64,000 nt of DNA from AC-37 sp036389835 (GTDB lineage Bacteria > Actinomycetota > Thermoleophilia > Solirubrobacterales > Thermoleophilaceae), in assembly GCA_036389835.1 (NCBI GenBank), contig DASVWC010000098.1, positions 1 to 64,000 on the forward strand, in the 5' to 3' direction. The notes under the pieces are model-generated. The model saw only the letters and a program-made list of their open reading frames with translations, ran no database searches and was not told where the DNA came from. Positions within the stretch are counted from its first letter, which is position 1; every line of letters starts with the position of its first letter. Made by a program: the position numbers and the translations under genes. This document shows, one piece after another, positions 7,652 to 16,059 of the stretch.

Positions 7652-8317
7652 ATGGCGAGCGCGCCCGACATCGACGCCGCGCGCGAGGCCGTCGCGTCCG
7701 CCGCGCGGCGGCTCGCCGGCGAGCGGCTCGTGCTGGGCACGTCCGGCAACGTGAGCCTGCGCGCGGGCGACGCGGTGGCCGTCAGCCCGACCGGCGCCAA
7801 GCTGGCCGCGCTCGAGGCCGGGTCGGTGGCGGTGGTCGACCTCGACGGGCAGCAGATCGAGGGGCCGCTCGCGCCGACGTCTGAGCTCGGGCTGCACCTC
7901 GGCATCCACGCCGAGCGCGGCGACGGGGCGGTCGTGCACACCCACTCGCCGTTCGCGACGGCGCTCTCCTGCGTGGTCGACGAGCTCCCCGCGGTGCACT
8001 ACGAGATGCTGCGCTTCGGCGGCGCCGTGCGCGTCGCCCCGTACGCGACGTTCGGGTCGGAGGAGCTGGCGGCCCACGTGCACGCGGCGCTCGAGGGCCG
8101 CACCGCCGCGCTGATGGCCAACCACGGCTCGGTCGTGACCGGCGCCGGCATGGACTCCGCCGTCGAGCTGACGCTGCTGCTCGAGTGGGCCTGCGAGGTC
8201 TACTGGCGAGCGCGGGCGCTCGGCACCCCGCGCACGCTGGGCGACGACGACCTGCGCGCGGTCGTGGAGCAGGTGGCCGCGCTGAGCTACGGGACGACAC
8301 GGGAGGTCGATCGATGA
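7652..8317 (+). CDS. Class II aldolase (fuculose-phosphate aldolase / adducin family)
   Basis: A 221-residue zinc-dependent class II aldolase. The substrate-phosphate region 'LGTSGNVSLR' is followed by 'SPTGAKLAALEAGSV', a likely catalytic Glu at E78 ('TSELGLHLGIH'), and the zinc ligands H96, H98 ('HTHSPFAT') and H158 ('ANHGS'). The family splits sugar 1-phosphates such as fuculose- or 5-deoxyribulose-1-phosphate into dihydroxyacetone phosphate and an aldehyde. Its stop overlaps the start of a PfkB-type kinase by four bases. A kinase feeding a phosphorylated sugar to this aldolase is therefore plausible, but the sugar is unknown. Confidence 0.88.
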   Translation: MASAPDIDAAREAVASAARRLAGERLVLGTSGNVSLRAGDAVAVSPTGAKLAALEAGSVAVVDLDGQQIEGPLAPTSELGLHLGIHAERGDGAVVHTHSPFATALSCVVDELPAVHYEMLRFGGAVRVAPYATFGSEELAAHVHAALEGRTAALMANHGSVVTGAGMDSAVELTLLLEWACEVYWRARALGTPRTLGDDDLRAVVEQVAALSYGTTREVDR

Positions 8318-9240
8318 GCGAGATGGACGCCGTCTGCCTGGGCGCGCACGTGCTGGACGTGCTCGCGCGCCCGGTCACCGAGATCCCCGAGGGCCAGGGC
8401 GGCGCTCTCGTCGAGGAGATCCGCATGGCGCCGGCGGGCTCGGCGGGCGGCACCGCCGTCGTGCTCGCCAAGCTCGGCGCGCGCGTGACCAGCGCGGGCG
8501 CGATCGGCCGGGACCCGCTCGGCGACGCGCTGGTGACCCTGCTCGAGCGCTGGGGCGTGGACCCGAGCGGCCTGGCGCGCAAGGCCGAGGTGCAGACGTC
8601 CGCGTCGGTGCTCCCGATCCGGCCGAACGGCGACCGGCCCGCGCTGCACGTGATCGGCGCCAACGGCTCCCTCACCGAGGACGACGTGCCGTGGGACGCG
8701 ATCGAGTCCGCCACGCACGTGCACCTGGGCGCGCCCGAGATCGCCGGCCCCGAGCTGTGCGCGAAGGTGCTCGAGCGGGCGCGCGCGGGGGGCGCCGTGA
8801 CGTCGGCCGACATGCTCGCGCCCGGCGAGCCGGGGATCCGCGACTGGGTCGCCCCGGCGCTCGCGCAGGTGGACCACCTGCTCGTGAACGAGGAGCAGGC
8901 GTGCGGGCTGGTGGAGGAGAGCGACGTGGCCGCCGCCTGCGCGAAGCTGCGCGCGCTGGGGCCCGGCGTGGTGGCGGCCACGCTCGGCGCGGAGGGCGCG
9001 ATCGTGGTCTCCGGCGACGGCGAGGAGCGCGTCTCCGCCTACGAGGTCGAGGTTGTGGACACCTCGGGCTGCGGCGACGCGTTCAGCGCCGGCTACCTGC
9101 GCGGCCTGGCGGGGGGCCGCCCGCTCGGCGAGGCCGCGTCGCTCGGATGCGCGGCGGCGACATTCGTGGCCGGCGGGCTCGGCAGCGACGCGGGCGAATT
9201 CGACCTGGCCGCCGCGGAGCGGTTGGCCTTCGGGGGGTGA
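8314..9240 (+). CDS. PfkB-family carbohydrate kinase
   Basis: A 308-residue ribokinase-fold kinase that phosphorylates a sugar or nucleoside with ATP. It starts 'MSEMDAVCLGAHVLDVLARP', has the glycine-rich segment 'AGSAGGTAVVLAKLG', and ends with the PfkB signature 'DTSGCGDAFSAGYLRG', in which D255 is the catalytic base. The ATG at 8314 overlaps the aldolase stop (ATGA), so the two should be translated together. The SDR gene begins four bases after its stop. Substrate specificity cannot be read from sequence. The aldolase neighbour suggests sugar phosphorylation, perhaps salvage of a deoxy- or methylpentose. Confidence 0.9.
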   Translation: MSEMDAVCLGAHVLDVLARPVTEIPEGQGGALVEEIRMAPAGSAGGTAVVLAKLGARVTSAGAIGRDPLGDALVTLLERWGVDPSGLARKAEVQTSASVLPIRPNGDRPALHVIGANGSLTEDDVPWDAIESATHVHLGAPEIAGPELCAKVLERARAGGAVTSADMLAPGEPGIRDWVAPALAQVDHLLVNEEQACGLVEESDVAAACAKLRALGPGVVAATLGAEGAIVVSGDGEERVSAYEVEVVDTSGCGDAFSAGYLRGLAGGRPLGEAASLGCAAATFVAGGLGSDAGEFDLAAAERLAFGG

Positions 9241-9244
9241 CCGG

Positions 9245-10042
9245 ATGGACCTGACGGGGAAGCGGGCGCTGGTGACGGGGGCGACCGGGGGGTTGGGCCA
9301 GACGATCGCGCGGGCGCTGCACGCCGGCGGGGCGACGGTCGTGCTGAGCGGCCGGCGGGCGGAGCTGCTTGAGCAGACGGTGAGCGAGCTCGGCGAGCGC
9401 GCCGAGGCGCTGCCGGCCGACCTGGCGAGCGACGACGACGTGCGCGGCCTCGGCGAGCGCGCCGGCGCGGTGGACGTGCTCGTGGCGAACGCCGGCCTCC
9501 CGGGCTCCGGCGAGCTCCTGGAGTACACGCCGGAGCAGATCGACCGCGTGATCGACGTGAACCTCCGCTCGGCGATCCACCAGACCCGGGCGCTGCTCCC
9601 CGCGATGCTCGAGCGCGGCTCCGGCCACCTGATCTACATCTCGTCGATCTCCGGGAAGGTCGCGAGCCCGGCGGCGTCCCTGTACAACGCCACCAAGTTC
9701 GGCCTGCGCGGCTTCTCGCTCGCCATGCACGAGGAGCTGCTCGGCACCGGCGTGGGCTGCACGACGATCTTCCCCGGCTTCATCTCCGACGCCGGCATGT
9801 GGGCGGACACCGACCTCAAGCCGCCGCCCGGAGCCGGCACCCGCACCCCTCAGGACGTGGCGGACGCGGTGATGAAGGCGCTGCGCAAGAACCCGCGCGA
9901 GATCGACGTCGCGAGCGTGATGCTGCGCTCCGGCGGCTGGTTCAACGGCTTCGCGCCGGGGCTGGTGGCGGCGATCCAGCGCTCGGGCGGCGGCGGCGAG
10001 GTCAGCACGGGGCTGGCGGAGGCTCAGAAGTCGAAGCGGTGA
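9245..10042 (+). CDS. Short-chain dehydrogenase/reductase
   Basis: A 265-residue classical SDR. It has the nucleotide-binding motif 'TGATGGLG' (residues 11-18), the 'NAG' at 82-84, and a catalytic set of S134, Y147 and K151 in 'SLYNATKFG'. It should oxidise or reduce an alcohol/ketone pair using NAD(P)(H). It is the third gene of an operon-like run with a class II aldolase and a PfkB kinase, which suggests work on the same sugar or on the aldehyde released by the aldolase, though SDR substrates are rarely predictable. Glycine-rich residues near the C-terminus (about 248-255) look disordered. Confidence 0.9.
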   Translation: MDLTGKRALVTGATGGLGQTIARALHAGGATVVLSGRRAELLEQTVSELGERAEALPADLASDDDVRGLGERAGAVDVLVANAGLPGSGELLEYTPEQIDRVIDVNLRSAIHQTRALLPAMLERGSGHLIYISSISGKVASPAASLYNATKFGLRGFSLAMHEELLGTGVGCTTIFPGFISDAGMWADTDLKPPPGAGTRTPQDVADAVMKALRKNPREIDVASVMLRSGGWFNGFAPGLVAAIQRSGGGGEVSTGLAEAQKSKR

Positions 10043-10071
10043 GGGTGGCGCCGCCATCTCGCGCCCTCGGG

Positions 10072-10077
10072 GATAAT
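10072..10077 (+). promoter_or_regulatory. Candidate -10 box GATAAT for the secreted hydrolase
   Basis: GATAAT ends 7 bases before the ATG at 10085 and there is no ribosome-binding site, consistent with leaderless transcription. No clear -35 was seen. Confidence 0.45.
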
Positions 10078-10084
10078 TGAGCGG

Positions 10085-11512
10085 ATGAGGCGCTCGGTCC
10101 TCCTGCTCGCCGCCGCCGCGGCGCTCGCGCTGCCGGCGCCCGCCGCCGCGGCCAAGCGCCCGCAGAGCCTGACCCTGAGCGTCGGCGCGCCCACCCAGAC
10201 CCTCAGCGCCTGCGGCGCCGGCCACGCCACGAGCACGGCCGCGCGCGGCGCCAAGCTCGCCGCCGCCGTGCGCCTGGCCGAGCCGCCCGGCCTGCGCTGG
10301 GGCGGCCGCCGGGCGCGGCTGCTCGTGGACCGCTGCGAGGACGGCCGCTGGCGGCGCGTCAGCTCGGCTCGCTTCGGCACGCGCGGCCCGTACCGGCGCG
10401 TCCGCTCGTACCGGCTCGCGCTGCCCACCGGGGCGAGCGCCGACCTGCGCGTGCGGGCGACGGTCGCGGGCGACAAGCACCGGCGCGCCGCGAGCAGCCG
10501 CCCGGCGTACGTGCGCGTGGGCGTCGGCGAGCTCGTGGACGTGCCGCTCGGCTTCGAGGTCGACAACGTGAACCGCACGCGCGTGCCGTGCGAGCCCGAC
10601 GGCAGGCGCTACCCGATCGCCGGCCACCTCGTCGCCCCGCGCGCGGCGATCGACCGCCCCGACCGCTCGGTCACGGTCTTCCTGCACGGGATCGAGGTCA
10701 GCAGCAGCTACTTCCGCTACCGCAGCGTGCCCGGCTACGACTTCCAGAATGAGATGGCCGAGCTCGGCCACGCGACGATCGTGTACGACCGCCTCGGGCA
10801 CGGCGACAGCGGGCTGCCGCCGGCGGGGGCCACCTGCGTCGGCGCGCAGGCGGACGTCGCGCACCAGGTCCTCGACCTCGTGCGCTCCGGCGACTACAGC
10901 GCCGGCGGGGCGAAGGGCAGGGCGTTCCCCAGGGTCGCGCTCGGCGGCCACTCGTTCGGCTCGTACATGGCCGAGATCACCGCGATGACGTTCCGCAACC
11001 AGGACGTGCTCGTGCTGATGACGTTCGCCGCCGAGGGCATCGACGTGGCGCTGCTAGCCGACCGCCAGTCGCGCGGCGAGGCCGGTAGCTGCAACACCAG
11101 CGGCGGGCACGAGAAGAAGCCCGGCGGGCCGAGCGGCTACGCCTACCTCTGGCCCGATCGCGACATCTGGGGCAGCGACACCTTCTTCAACGCCGAGCCG
11201 GGGATCGTCGAGGAGAGCGAGGAGCGGGTGCGCGAGCGCAGCGCGTGCGGCGAGATCAACTCGGCGGTGCCGGCCGCCTTCACGGAGACGCCGCAGTACA
11301 ACCAGATCACCACCCCGGTGATCATGATCTTCGGCCGCCAGGACCAGCTCTTCCCGCCGCCCGCCGGCGAGCGCCACCGCACGTTCTTCACGGGCAGCGA
11401 CGACGTGACCTTCCACGAGATCGACCAGGCCGGCCACACGCTGATGCTCCAGCGCAGCGCACCCGAGTTCCGCCAGAAGCTGTCCGACTGGCTGCGTAAG
11501 CGCGGCTTCTAG
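10085..11512 (+). CDS. Secreted alpha/beta hydrolase
   Basis: A 475-residue protein with a Sec signal peptide (about 1-23, ending 'APAAAA'). A roughly 130-residue beta-rich N-terminal region precedes the hydrolase fold. The oxyanion-hole segment is 'VFLHGIEVSSS'. The nucleophile elbow 'GGHSFGSYM' places the catalytic Ser at S290. 'IFGRQDQLFPP' supplies D420 and 'IDQAGHTLML' supplies H451, so the triad is complete. It probably acts outside the cytoplasm as an esterase or lipase; the substrate is unknown. It converges on the 2-oxoglutarate dehydrogenase gene with only five bases between their ends. Confidence 0.88.
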   Translation: MRRSVLLLAAAAALALPAPAAAAKRPQSLTLSVGAPTQTLSACGAGHATSTAARGAKLAAAVRLAEPPGLRWGGRRARLLVDRCEDGRWRRVSSARFGTRGPYRRVRSYRLALPTGASADLRVRATVAGDKHRRAASSRPAYVRVGVGELVDVPLGFEVDNVNRTRVPCEPDGRRYPIAGHLVAPRAAIDRPDRSVTVFLHGIEVSSSYFRYRSVPGYDFQNEMAELGHATIVYDRLGHGDSGLPPAGATCVGAQADVAHQVLDLVRSGDYSAGGAKGRAFPRVALGGHSFGSYMAEITAMTFRNQDVLVLMTFAAEGIDVALLADRQSRGEAGSCNTSGGHEKKPGGPSGYAYLWPDRDIWGSDTFFNAEPGIVEESEERVRERSACGEINSAVPAAFTETPQYNQITTPVIMIFGRQDQLFPPPAGERHRTFFTGSDDVTFHEIDQAGHTLMLQRSAPEFRQKLSDWLRKRGF

Positions 11513-11517
11513 CCGCG

Positions 11518-14500
11518 CTACTCGCGGACGCCGAGCGCCTCGCGCACGATGCGCGCCTGCTCGGTGCGGTGCGCCGCGGCGTAGCCCTCGCCCGGGCTGG
11601 CGCGGAGCTGGCGGCCGATGTACTCGTAGCCCACGCCCTCCGGCAGGATCCACGAGAGCCGCTGCTCCATGACGTTGCGCGCGCCCATGTTCTTCGGCTC
11701 CTCCTGGGCCCACACGACGGTCCTGAGCGACGGGTAGCTCTGCATCAGCTCGCGCAGCTCGTTCTCGGCGAACGGGTAGAGCAGCTCCACGCGCCCGACC
11801 GCCACGTGGTCGATCTCCGCGCGCGCGTCGTGGCCGACGAGGTCGTAGTACACCTTCCCCGAGCAGAGCACGAGGCGCGTGACCCTGTCGCGCTCGCCGG
11901 GCAGCGTCGGGTCGTCGAGCACCGGCTGGAAGCGGCTCTCGGCGAGCTCGTCGATCGACGAGGTGGCCGCCGGGTTGCGCAGCAGGCTCTTCGGCGTCAT
12001 CACCACGAGCGGGCGGCGCTTCTGGATCAGCGCCTGGCGGCGCAGCAGGTGGAAGTACTGCGCGGGCGTGGTGCAGTTGGCCACGCGGATGTTGCCCTCG
12101 GCGCCGAGCTGGAGGAAGCGCTCGAGCCGCCCGCTCGAGTGCTCGGGGCCCGAGCCCTCGTAGCCGTGCGGCAGCAGCAGGGTGAGCCGGGTCGCCTGGC
12201 CCCACTTGGCTAGGCCCGAGACCATGAACTGGTCCACGATCACCTGCGCGCCGTTCACGAAGTCGCCGAACTGCGCCTCCCACAGCACGAGCGCCTCGGG
12301 CGCCTGGGCGCTGTAGCCGTACTCGAAGCCGAGGCAGGCGGTCTCCGACAGCGGGCTGTTGTGCAGCTCGAACGGGACCTCGGCCTTGGGCAGGTTCTGG
12401 ATCGGCGTCCAGCGCTCGCCGGTCTGCGCGTCGTGGAGCACGAGGTGGCGGTGGCTGAAGGTGCCGCGCTCGGTGTCCTGGCCCGTGAGCCGGATCGGCA
12501 CGCCGAGTGCGAGCAGCGACGCCCAGGCCAGCGACTCCGCGTGCGCCCAGTCGATGCCGGCCTCCTCGAGGCCCTTGCGGCGGCGCTCGAACAGCGGCTT
12601 GAGCTTGCGGTGCACGGTGAAGCCCTCGGGCACGCGCAGGAGCTGCTCGTTGAGCGCGCGCAGCGTGTCCGGGTGCACGGTCGTGTTCGGCTCCTGGCTG
12701 GCGGTGCGGTCGAGTTCGTGCTCCTGGGTGTCGGAGCCCTCCTGCATCGCCGCCTTCAGCTCGGCGTGCGAGTCGGCGAGGTCCCGGTAGGCCGACTCGG
12801 CGATCCCGTCGGCCTCCTCCTGGGTCACGATGCCCTGCGAGACGAGCCTGTCCGCGTAGAGCCTCCGGACCGGCGGGTGCGACTTGATCTTCTCGTACAT
12901 GAGCGGCTGCGTGTAGGCCGGCTCGTCCTGCTCGTTGTGGCCGAAGCGGCGGTAGCCGATCAGGTCGATCAGCATGTCGCGGCCGAAGCGCTCGCGGAAC
13001 GCCATCGCCAGGCGGACGGCGGCGATGCAGCCCTCCACGTCGTCGGCGTTCACGTGGATGATCGGCACGTCGAAGCCCTTGGCGAGGTCCGAGGCGTAGC
13101 GGGTCGAGCGCGCCTCGCTCGGGTCGGTGGTGAAGCCGACCTGGTTGTTGGTGATGATGTGGATCGTGCCGCCGGTGCTGTAGCCCTCGAGCGCCTGGAG
13201 GTTGAGCGTCTCCGCCACCACCCCCTGGCCCGGGAACGCGGCGTCGCCGTGGATCAGCACCGGCAGGACGACCGTCGGGTCGTGCGAGAGCTCGCGGCTG
13301 GAGCGGCTCGACTGGTCGGCGCGGGCGCGGCCCTCGACCACCGGGTCGATGAACTCGAGGTGGCTCGGGTTCGGCGACAGCGTGATCTTCACGTTGCGTC
13401 CCGACTCGGTCTTGTACGTCCCCGACGCGCCGTAGTGGTACTTCACGTCGCCGGTCCCGCCCGACGGCATCGCCGTGTCGGCCTCGAGGTTCTGCTCGCC
13501 CTCGAACTCGACCAGGATCGTGCGGTAGCCGCGCCCGACGGTGTGCGCGATCACGTTCAGCCGCCCGCGGTGGGCCATGCCGATCACGACCTCGCGCGCG
13601 CCGGCGGTCGACGCCAGCTCGACGGTCTCGTCGAGCATCGGCACGAGCATGTCGAGGCCCTCGATCGAGAACTGCTTGCGCCCGAGGAACGCCTTGTGGA
13701 GGTACTGCTCGAGCGCCTCGGTCTGCGAGAGCCGGGTGAGGAGGCGCTTGCGAAGCTCGGCGTTCGGCGGCCAGCGGTGGTCGCCCGACTCGATCACCTG
13801 CCGCAGCCATACGCGCTGCTTGTGGTCGGAGATGTGCTCGATCTCGTAGGCGATCGTGCCGCAGTAGGTGTCCTGGAGGTGGGGGAGCGCGTCGGCGAAC
13901 GTCTCGCCGGGGACGGCCACGCGCAGCACCGAGGCCGGGATCTGGCGCATGAGCGCGGGGGTGAGGTTCACGGTCTCCGGGTCGAGCGCCGGGTCGCCGA
14001 CGGGGTCGGAGCCGAGCGGGTCGAGGTCGGCGGCCAGGTGGCCGTGCATGCGGTGGGCCTTGACGACCGAGGTGGCCGCCTGCACCGCCTGGAGCAGCGC
14101 CTCGTCGGCCGCGCCGGTGATGCCGGGCTTGACCTCGGACGGGGCGGGCTCGGCCGCCGTGACCGGGCCGGCGCCGTCCTCGGCCGCCTTCGCCTGGGGG
14201 ACGGTGGGGGCGTCGCCGAGGCCGAGCGCGGCGAAGACGTCCTCGTAGAACCCGTCCTCGCCCTGGAGCAGCTCGTCGATGCGCTTGAGGAACTGGCCGG
14301 ACTCCGCCCCCTGGATCACGCGGTGGTCGTAGGTGCTGGTCATCGTCATGACCCTCGCCACGCCCAGCTCCCGCGCGCGCGAGGGGTCGACGCCCTTGAG
14401 GCCGGGCGGCAGTCCGATCGCGCCGGTGGCGACGATCGTCCCCTGGCCCGGCATCAGCCGCGGGACGCTCGCCGCCGTGCCGATGCCGCCCGGGTTCGTG

Positions 14501-15993
14501 AGCGTGATGTTCGCTCCCGCGTACGCGTCCGGCGGCAGCGTGTTGTCGCGGGCGCCGGCGACCAGCTCGTCGTAGCGCGCGACGAACGCCTCGAGGTCCA
14601 CCCGGTCGGCGTCGTGCACGACCGGCACCACCAGCGAGCGCGTCCCGTCCTTGCGCTCCACGTCCACGGCCAGCCCGATGCTCACGCCGCCGGGGTCGAC
14701 CCGGTGCGGCTTGCCGTCGGCCTCGTCGTACGCGTGAGTCATGACCGGCATGTCGCGCGCGGCCTGGACGATCGCCCACGCGATCAGGTGGGTGAAGGAG
14801 AGCTTGCGGCCGGCGTCCTTGAGGGCGCTGCGCCGGTTCCAGAGCGTGTCGACCTCGAGCGTGCGGAAGCTGGTGGCCGTCGGGATCGAGCGGCTCTCGT
14901 TCATGAAGCGGGCGAGCGTGGCGGCGGGCCCGCGGATCGGCGTGCGCGACGCCTCGCGCGGCGCGGCCGCAGGCGCGCCCGCTCGGTCGCCCTCGGCCGC
15001 AGCCGCCTCGCCGCCCGGCTTGGCCGGCGCCGCCGCGTCGCCCGGCTTGGCCGGCGCCGCCGCGCCGCCGCCGTTGCCGAGCGCCGCCTCCACGTCGGCC
15101 TTCGTCACCCGCCCGCGCGGGCCCGATCCCTCGAGCTCGCTGACGTCGAGTCCCTTCGCGCTCGCCATGCGCGCCGCGACCGGCGTCGCGTTCGCCGCGC
15201 CGTTGCCCGCGGAGCCGTTGCCCGCCGCCGGGCGCGGCTCGGCCACGGCCGGCTCCGCGCGCCGAGCGTCCTCGCCGCTCGGCATCTGCGCGCCGCGCGA
15301 CTCGCCGCCGGGCGCGATCCGGCACAGCACGGTGCCGGTGGTGACGGTCTCGTCGGGCTTCACGAGTATCTCGGTGATCACGCCGGCGATCGGCGACGGC
15401 ACCTCGGCGTCGACCTTGTCGGTGGAGATCTCGACAAGCCCGTCGTCCACGGCGACGCTGTCGCCCACGTTCACGAGCCACTCGAGCACGGTGCCCTCGG
15501 AGACCGACTCGCCCATCTCCGGCATCGCCACCTCGACGGCCTCGCCGGCGGGCTCCGACTCCGGTGGCGGCTCCGAAGGGGCCTGCTCGGCCTCCTCGCG
15601 CGCGGCCTGGTGCGCCTGCTCGGCGTCGGCGCCGTGGTCCGCGAGCTCCGCCGCGGACTCGTCCGCGGCCCACTGCGGGTGCTCGGCCGCGCCCGCCTCG
15701 GGGTCGCCGCCGTTTCCGCCCGCCGCCGCGGGCGCGTCGCCGTTCACCTCGATCTCGCCGAGCACGGTCCCGGTCGGGACGGTCTCGTCCGGGCCGACCA
15801 GGATCCGCCTCAGGATCCCGGAGGCCGGCGCGGGAACCTCGGCGTCGACCTTGTCGGTCGAGATCTCGACGATCCCCTCGTCCGCCTCGACCCGGTCACC
15901 CTCGTTCTTCAGCCAGTCGAGGACCGTGCCCTCGGTAACGGACTCGCCCATCTCGGGCAGGGTGATCTGGACGGTCGTCGTCCCCGTGGTCAT
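11518..15993 (-). CDS. kgd: Fused 2-oxoglutarate dehydrogenase: two lipoyl domains, E2 and E1 in one chain
   Basis: A 1,491-residue multifunctional enzyme of the citric acid cycle that decarboxylates 2-oxoglutarate and passes the succinyl group towards CoA. Order of domains: lipoyl domain 1 (about 8-82, lysine K48 in 'STDKVDAEV'), lipoyl domain 2 (about 154-228, K193 in the same motif), a peripheral-subunit-binding domain (about 270-306), alanine/proline linkers, an E2 acyltransferase domain (about 350-585; 'DHRVIQGAESG' keeps the catalytic His but has Gln where many E2 enzymes have Asp), and a complete thiamine-diphosphate E1 (about 620-1491; 'GMAHRGRLNV', 'GDAAFPGQGVV', 'NNQVGFTT'). Mycobacterial Kgd has the E2-E1 fusion but no lipoyl domain, so the two here are unusual. 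The ATG at 15993 has GGAG about eight bases upstream. Confidence 0.93.
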   Translation of the reverse strand: MTTGTTTVQITLPEMGESVTEGTVLDWLKNEGDRVEADEGIVEISTDKVDAEVPAPASGILRRILVGPDETVPTGTVLGEIEVNGDAPAAAGGNGGDPEAGAAEHPQWAADESAAELADHGADAEQAHQAAREEAEQAPSEPPPESEPAGEAVEVAMPEMGESVSEGTVLEWLVNVGDSVAVDDGLVEISTDKVDAEVPSPIAGVITEILVKPDETVTTGTVLCRIAPGGESRGAQMPSGEDARRAEPAVAEPRPAAGNGSAGNGAANATPVAARMASAKGLDVSELEGSGPRGRVTKADVEAALGNGGGAAAPAKPGDAAAPAKPGGEAAAAEGDRAGAPAAAPREASRTPIRGPAATLARFMNESRSIPTATSFRTLEVDTLWNRRSALKDAGRKLSFTHLIAWAIVQAARDMPVMTHAYDEADGKPHRVDPGGVSIGLAVDVERKDGTRSLVVPVVHDADRVDLEAFVARYDELVAGARDNTLPPDAYAGANITLTNPGGIGTAASVPRLMPGQGTIVATGAIGLPPGLKGVDPSRARELGVARVMTMTSTYDHRVIQGAESGQFLKRIDELLQGEDGFYEDVFAALGLGDAPTVPQAKAAEDGAGPVTAAEPAPSEVKPGITGAADEALLQAVQAATSVVKAHRMHGHLAADLDPLGSDPVGDPALDPETVNLTPALMRQIPASVLRVAVPGETFADALPHLQDTYCGTIAYEIEHISDHKQRVWLRQVIESGDHRWPPNAELRKRLLTRLSQTEALEQYLHKAFLGRKQFSIEGLDMLVPMLDETVELASTAGAREVVIGMAHRGRLNVIAHTVGRGYRTILVEFEGEQNLEADTAMPSGGTGDVKYHYGASGTYKTESGRNVKITLSPNPSHLEFIDPVVEGRARADQSSRSSRELSHDPTVVLPVLIHGDAAFPGQGVVAETLNLQALEGYSTGGTIHIITNNQVGFTTDPSEARSTRYASDLAKGFDVPIIHVNADDVEGCIAAVRLAMAFRERFGRDMLIDLIGYRRFGHNEQDEPAYTQPLMYEKIKSHPPVRRLYADRLVSQGIVTQEEADGIAESAYRDLADSHAELKAAMQEGSDTQEHELDRTASQEPNTTVHPDTLRALNEQLLRVPEGFTVHRKLKPLFERRRKGLEEAGIDWAHAESLAWASLLALGVPIRLTGQDTERGTFSHRHLVLHDAQTGERWTPIQNLPKAEVPFELHNSPLSETACLGFEYGYSAQAPEALVLWEAQFGDFVNGAQVIVDQFMVSGLAKWGQATRLTLLLPHGYEGSGPEHSSGRLERFLQLGAEGNIRVANCTTPAQYFHLLRRQALIQKRRPLVVMTPKSLLRNPAATSSIDELAESRFQPVLDDPTLPGERDRVTRLVLCSGKVYYDLVGHDARAEIDHVAVGRVELLYPFAENELRELMQSYPSLRTVVWAQEEPKNMGARNVMEQRLSWILPEGVGYEYIGRQLRASPGEGYAAAHRTEQARIVREALGVRE

Positions 15994-16005
15994 GCAGTGC
16001 GCTCC

Positions 16006-16011
16006 ACAATA
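16006..16011 (-). promoter_or_regulatory. Candidate -10 box TATTGT for the 2-oxoglutarate dehydrogenase gene
   Basis: In the 66-base divergent gap (15994-16059), the minus strand carries TATTGT followed by GGAG and then the ATG at 15993. This gives a short leader with a ribosome site. No clear -35 was found. Confidence 0.4.
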
Positions 16012-16044
16012 GCTTTTCGCTTTCGCAGCGGCGCTTCCTGGGCG

Positions 16045-16050
16045 TAAGCT
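16045..16050 (+). promoter_or_regulatory. Candidate -10 box TAAGCT for the flavoenzyme operon
   Basis: TAAGCT lies 9 bases before the ATG at 16060 with no Shine-Dalgarno sequence, the spacing seen at many starts in this window. Confidence 0.35.
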
Positions 16051-16059
16051 GCACGATCG

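Noticed and set aside
11054..15673. A long alternative minus-strand frame over the 2-oxoglutarate dehydrogenase gene
   Set aside because: It is Arg/Gly-rich with no motifs, whereas the overlapping frame carries lipoyl, E2 and E1 motifs throughout.
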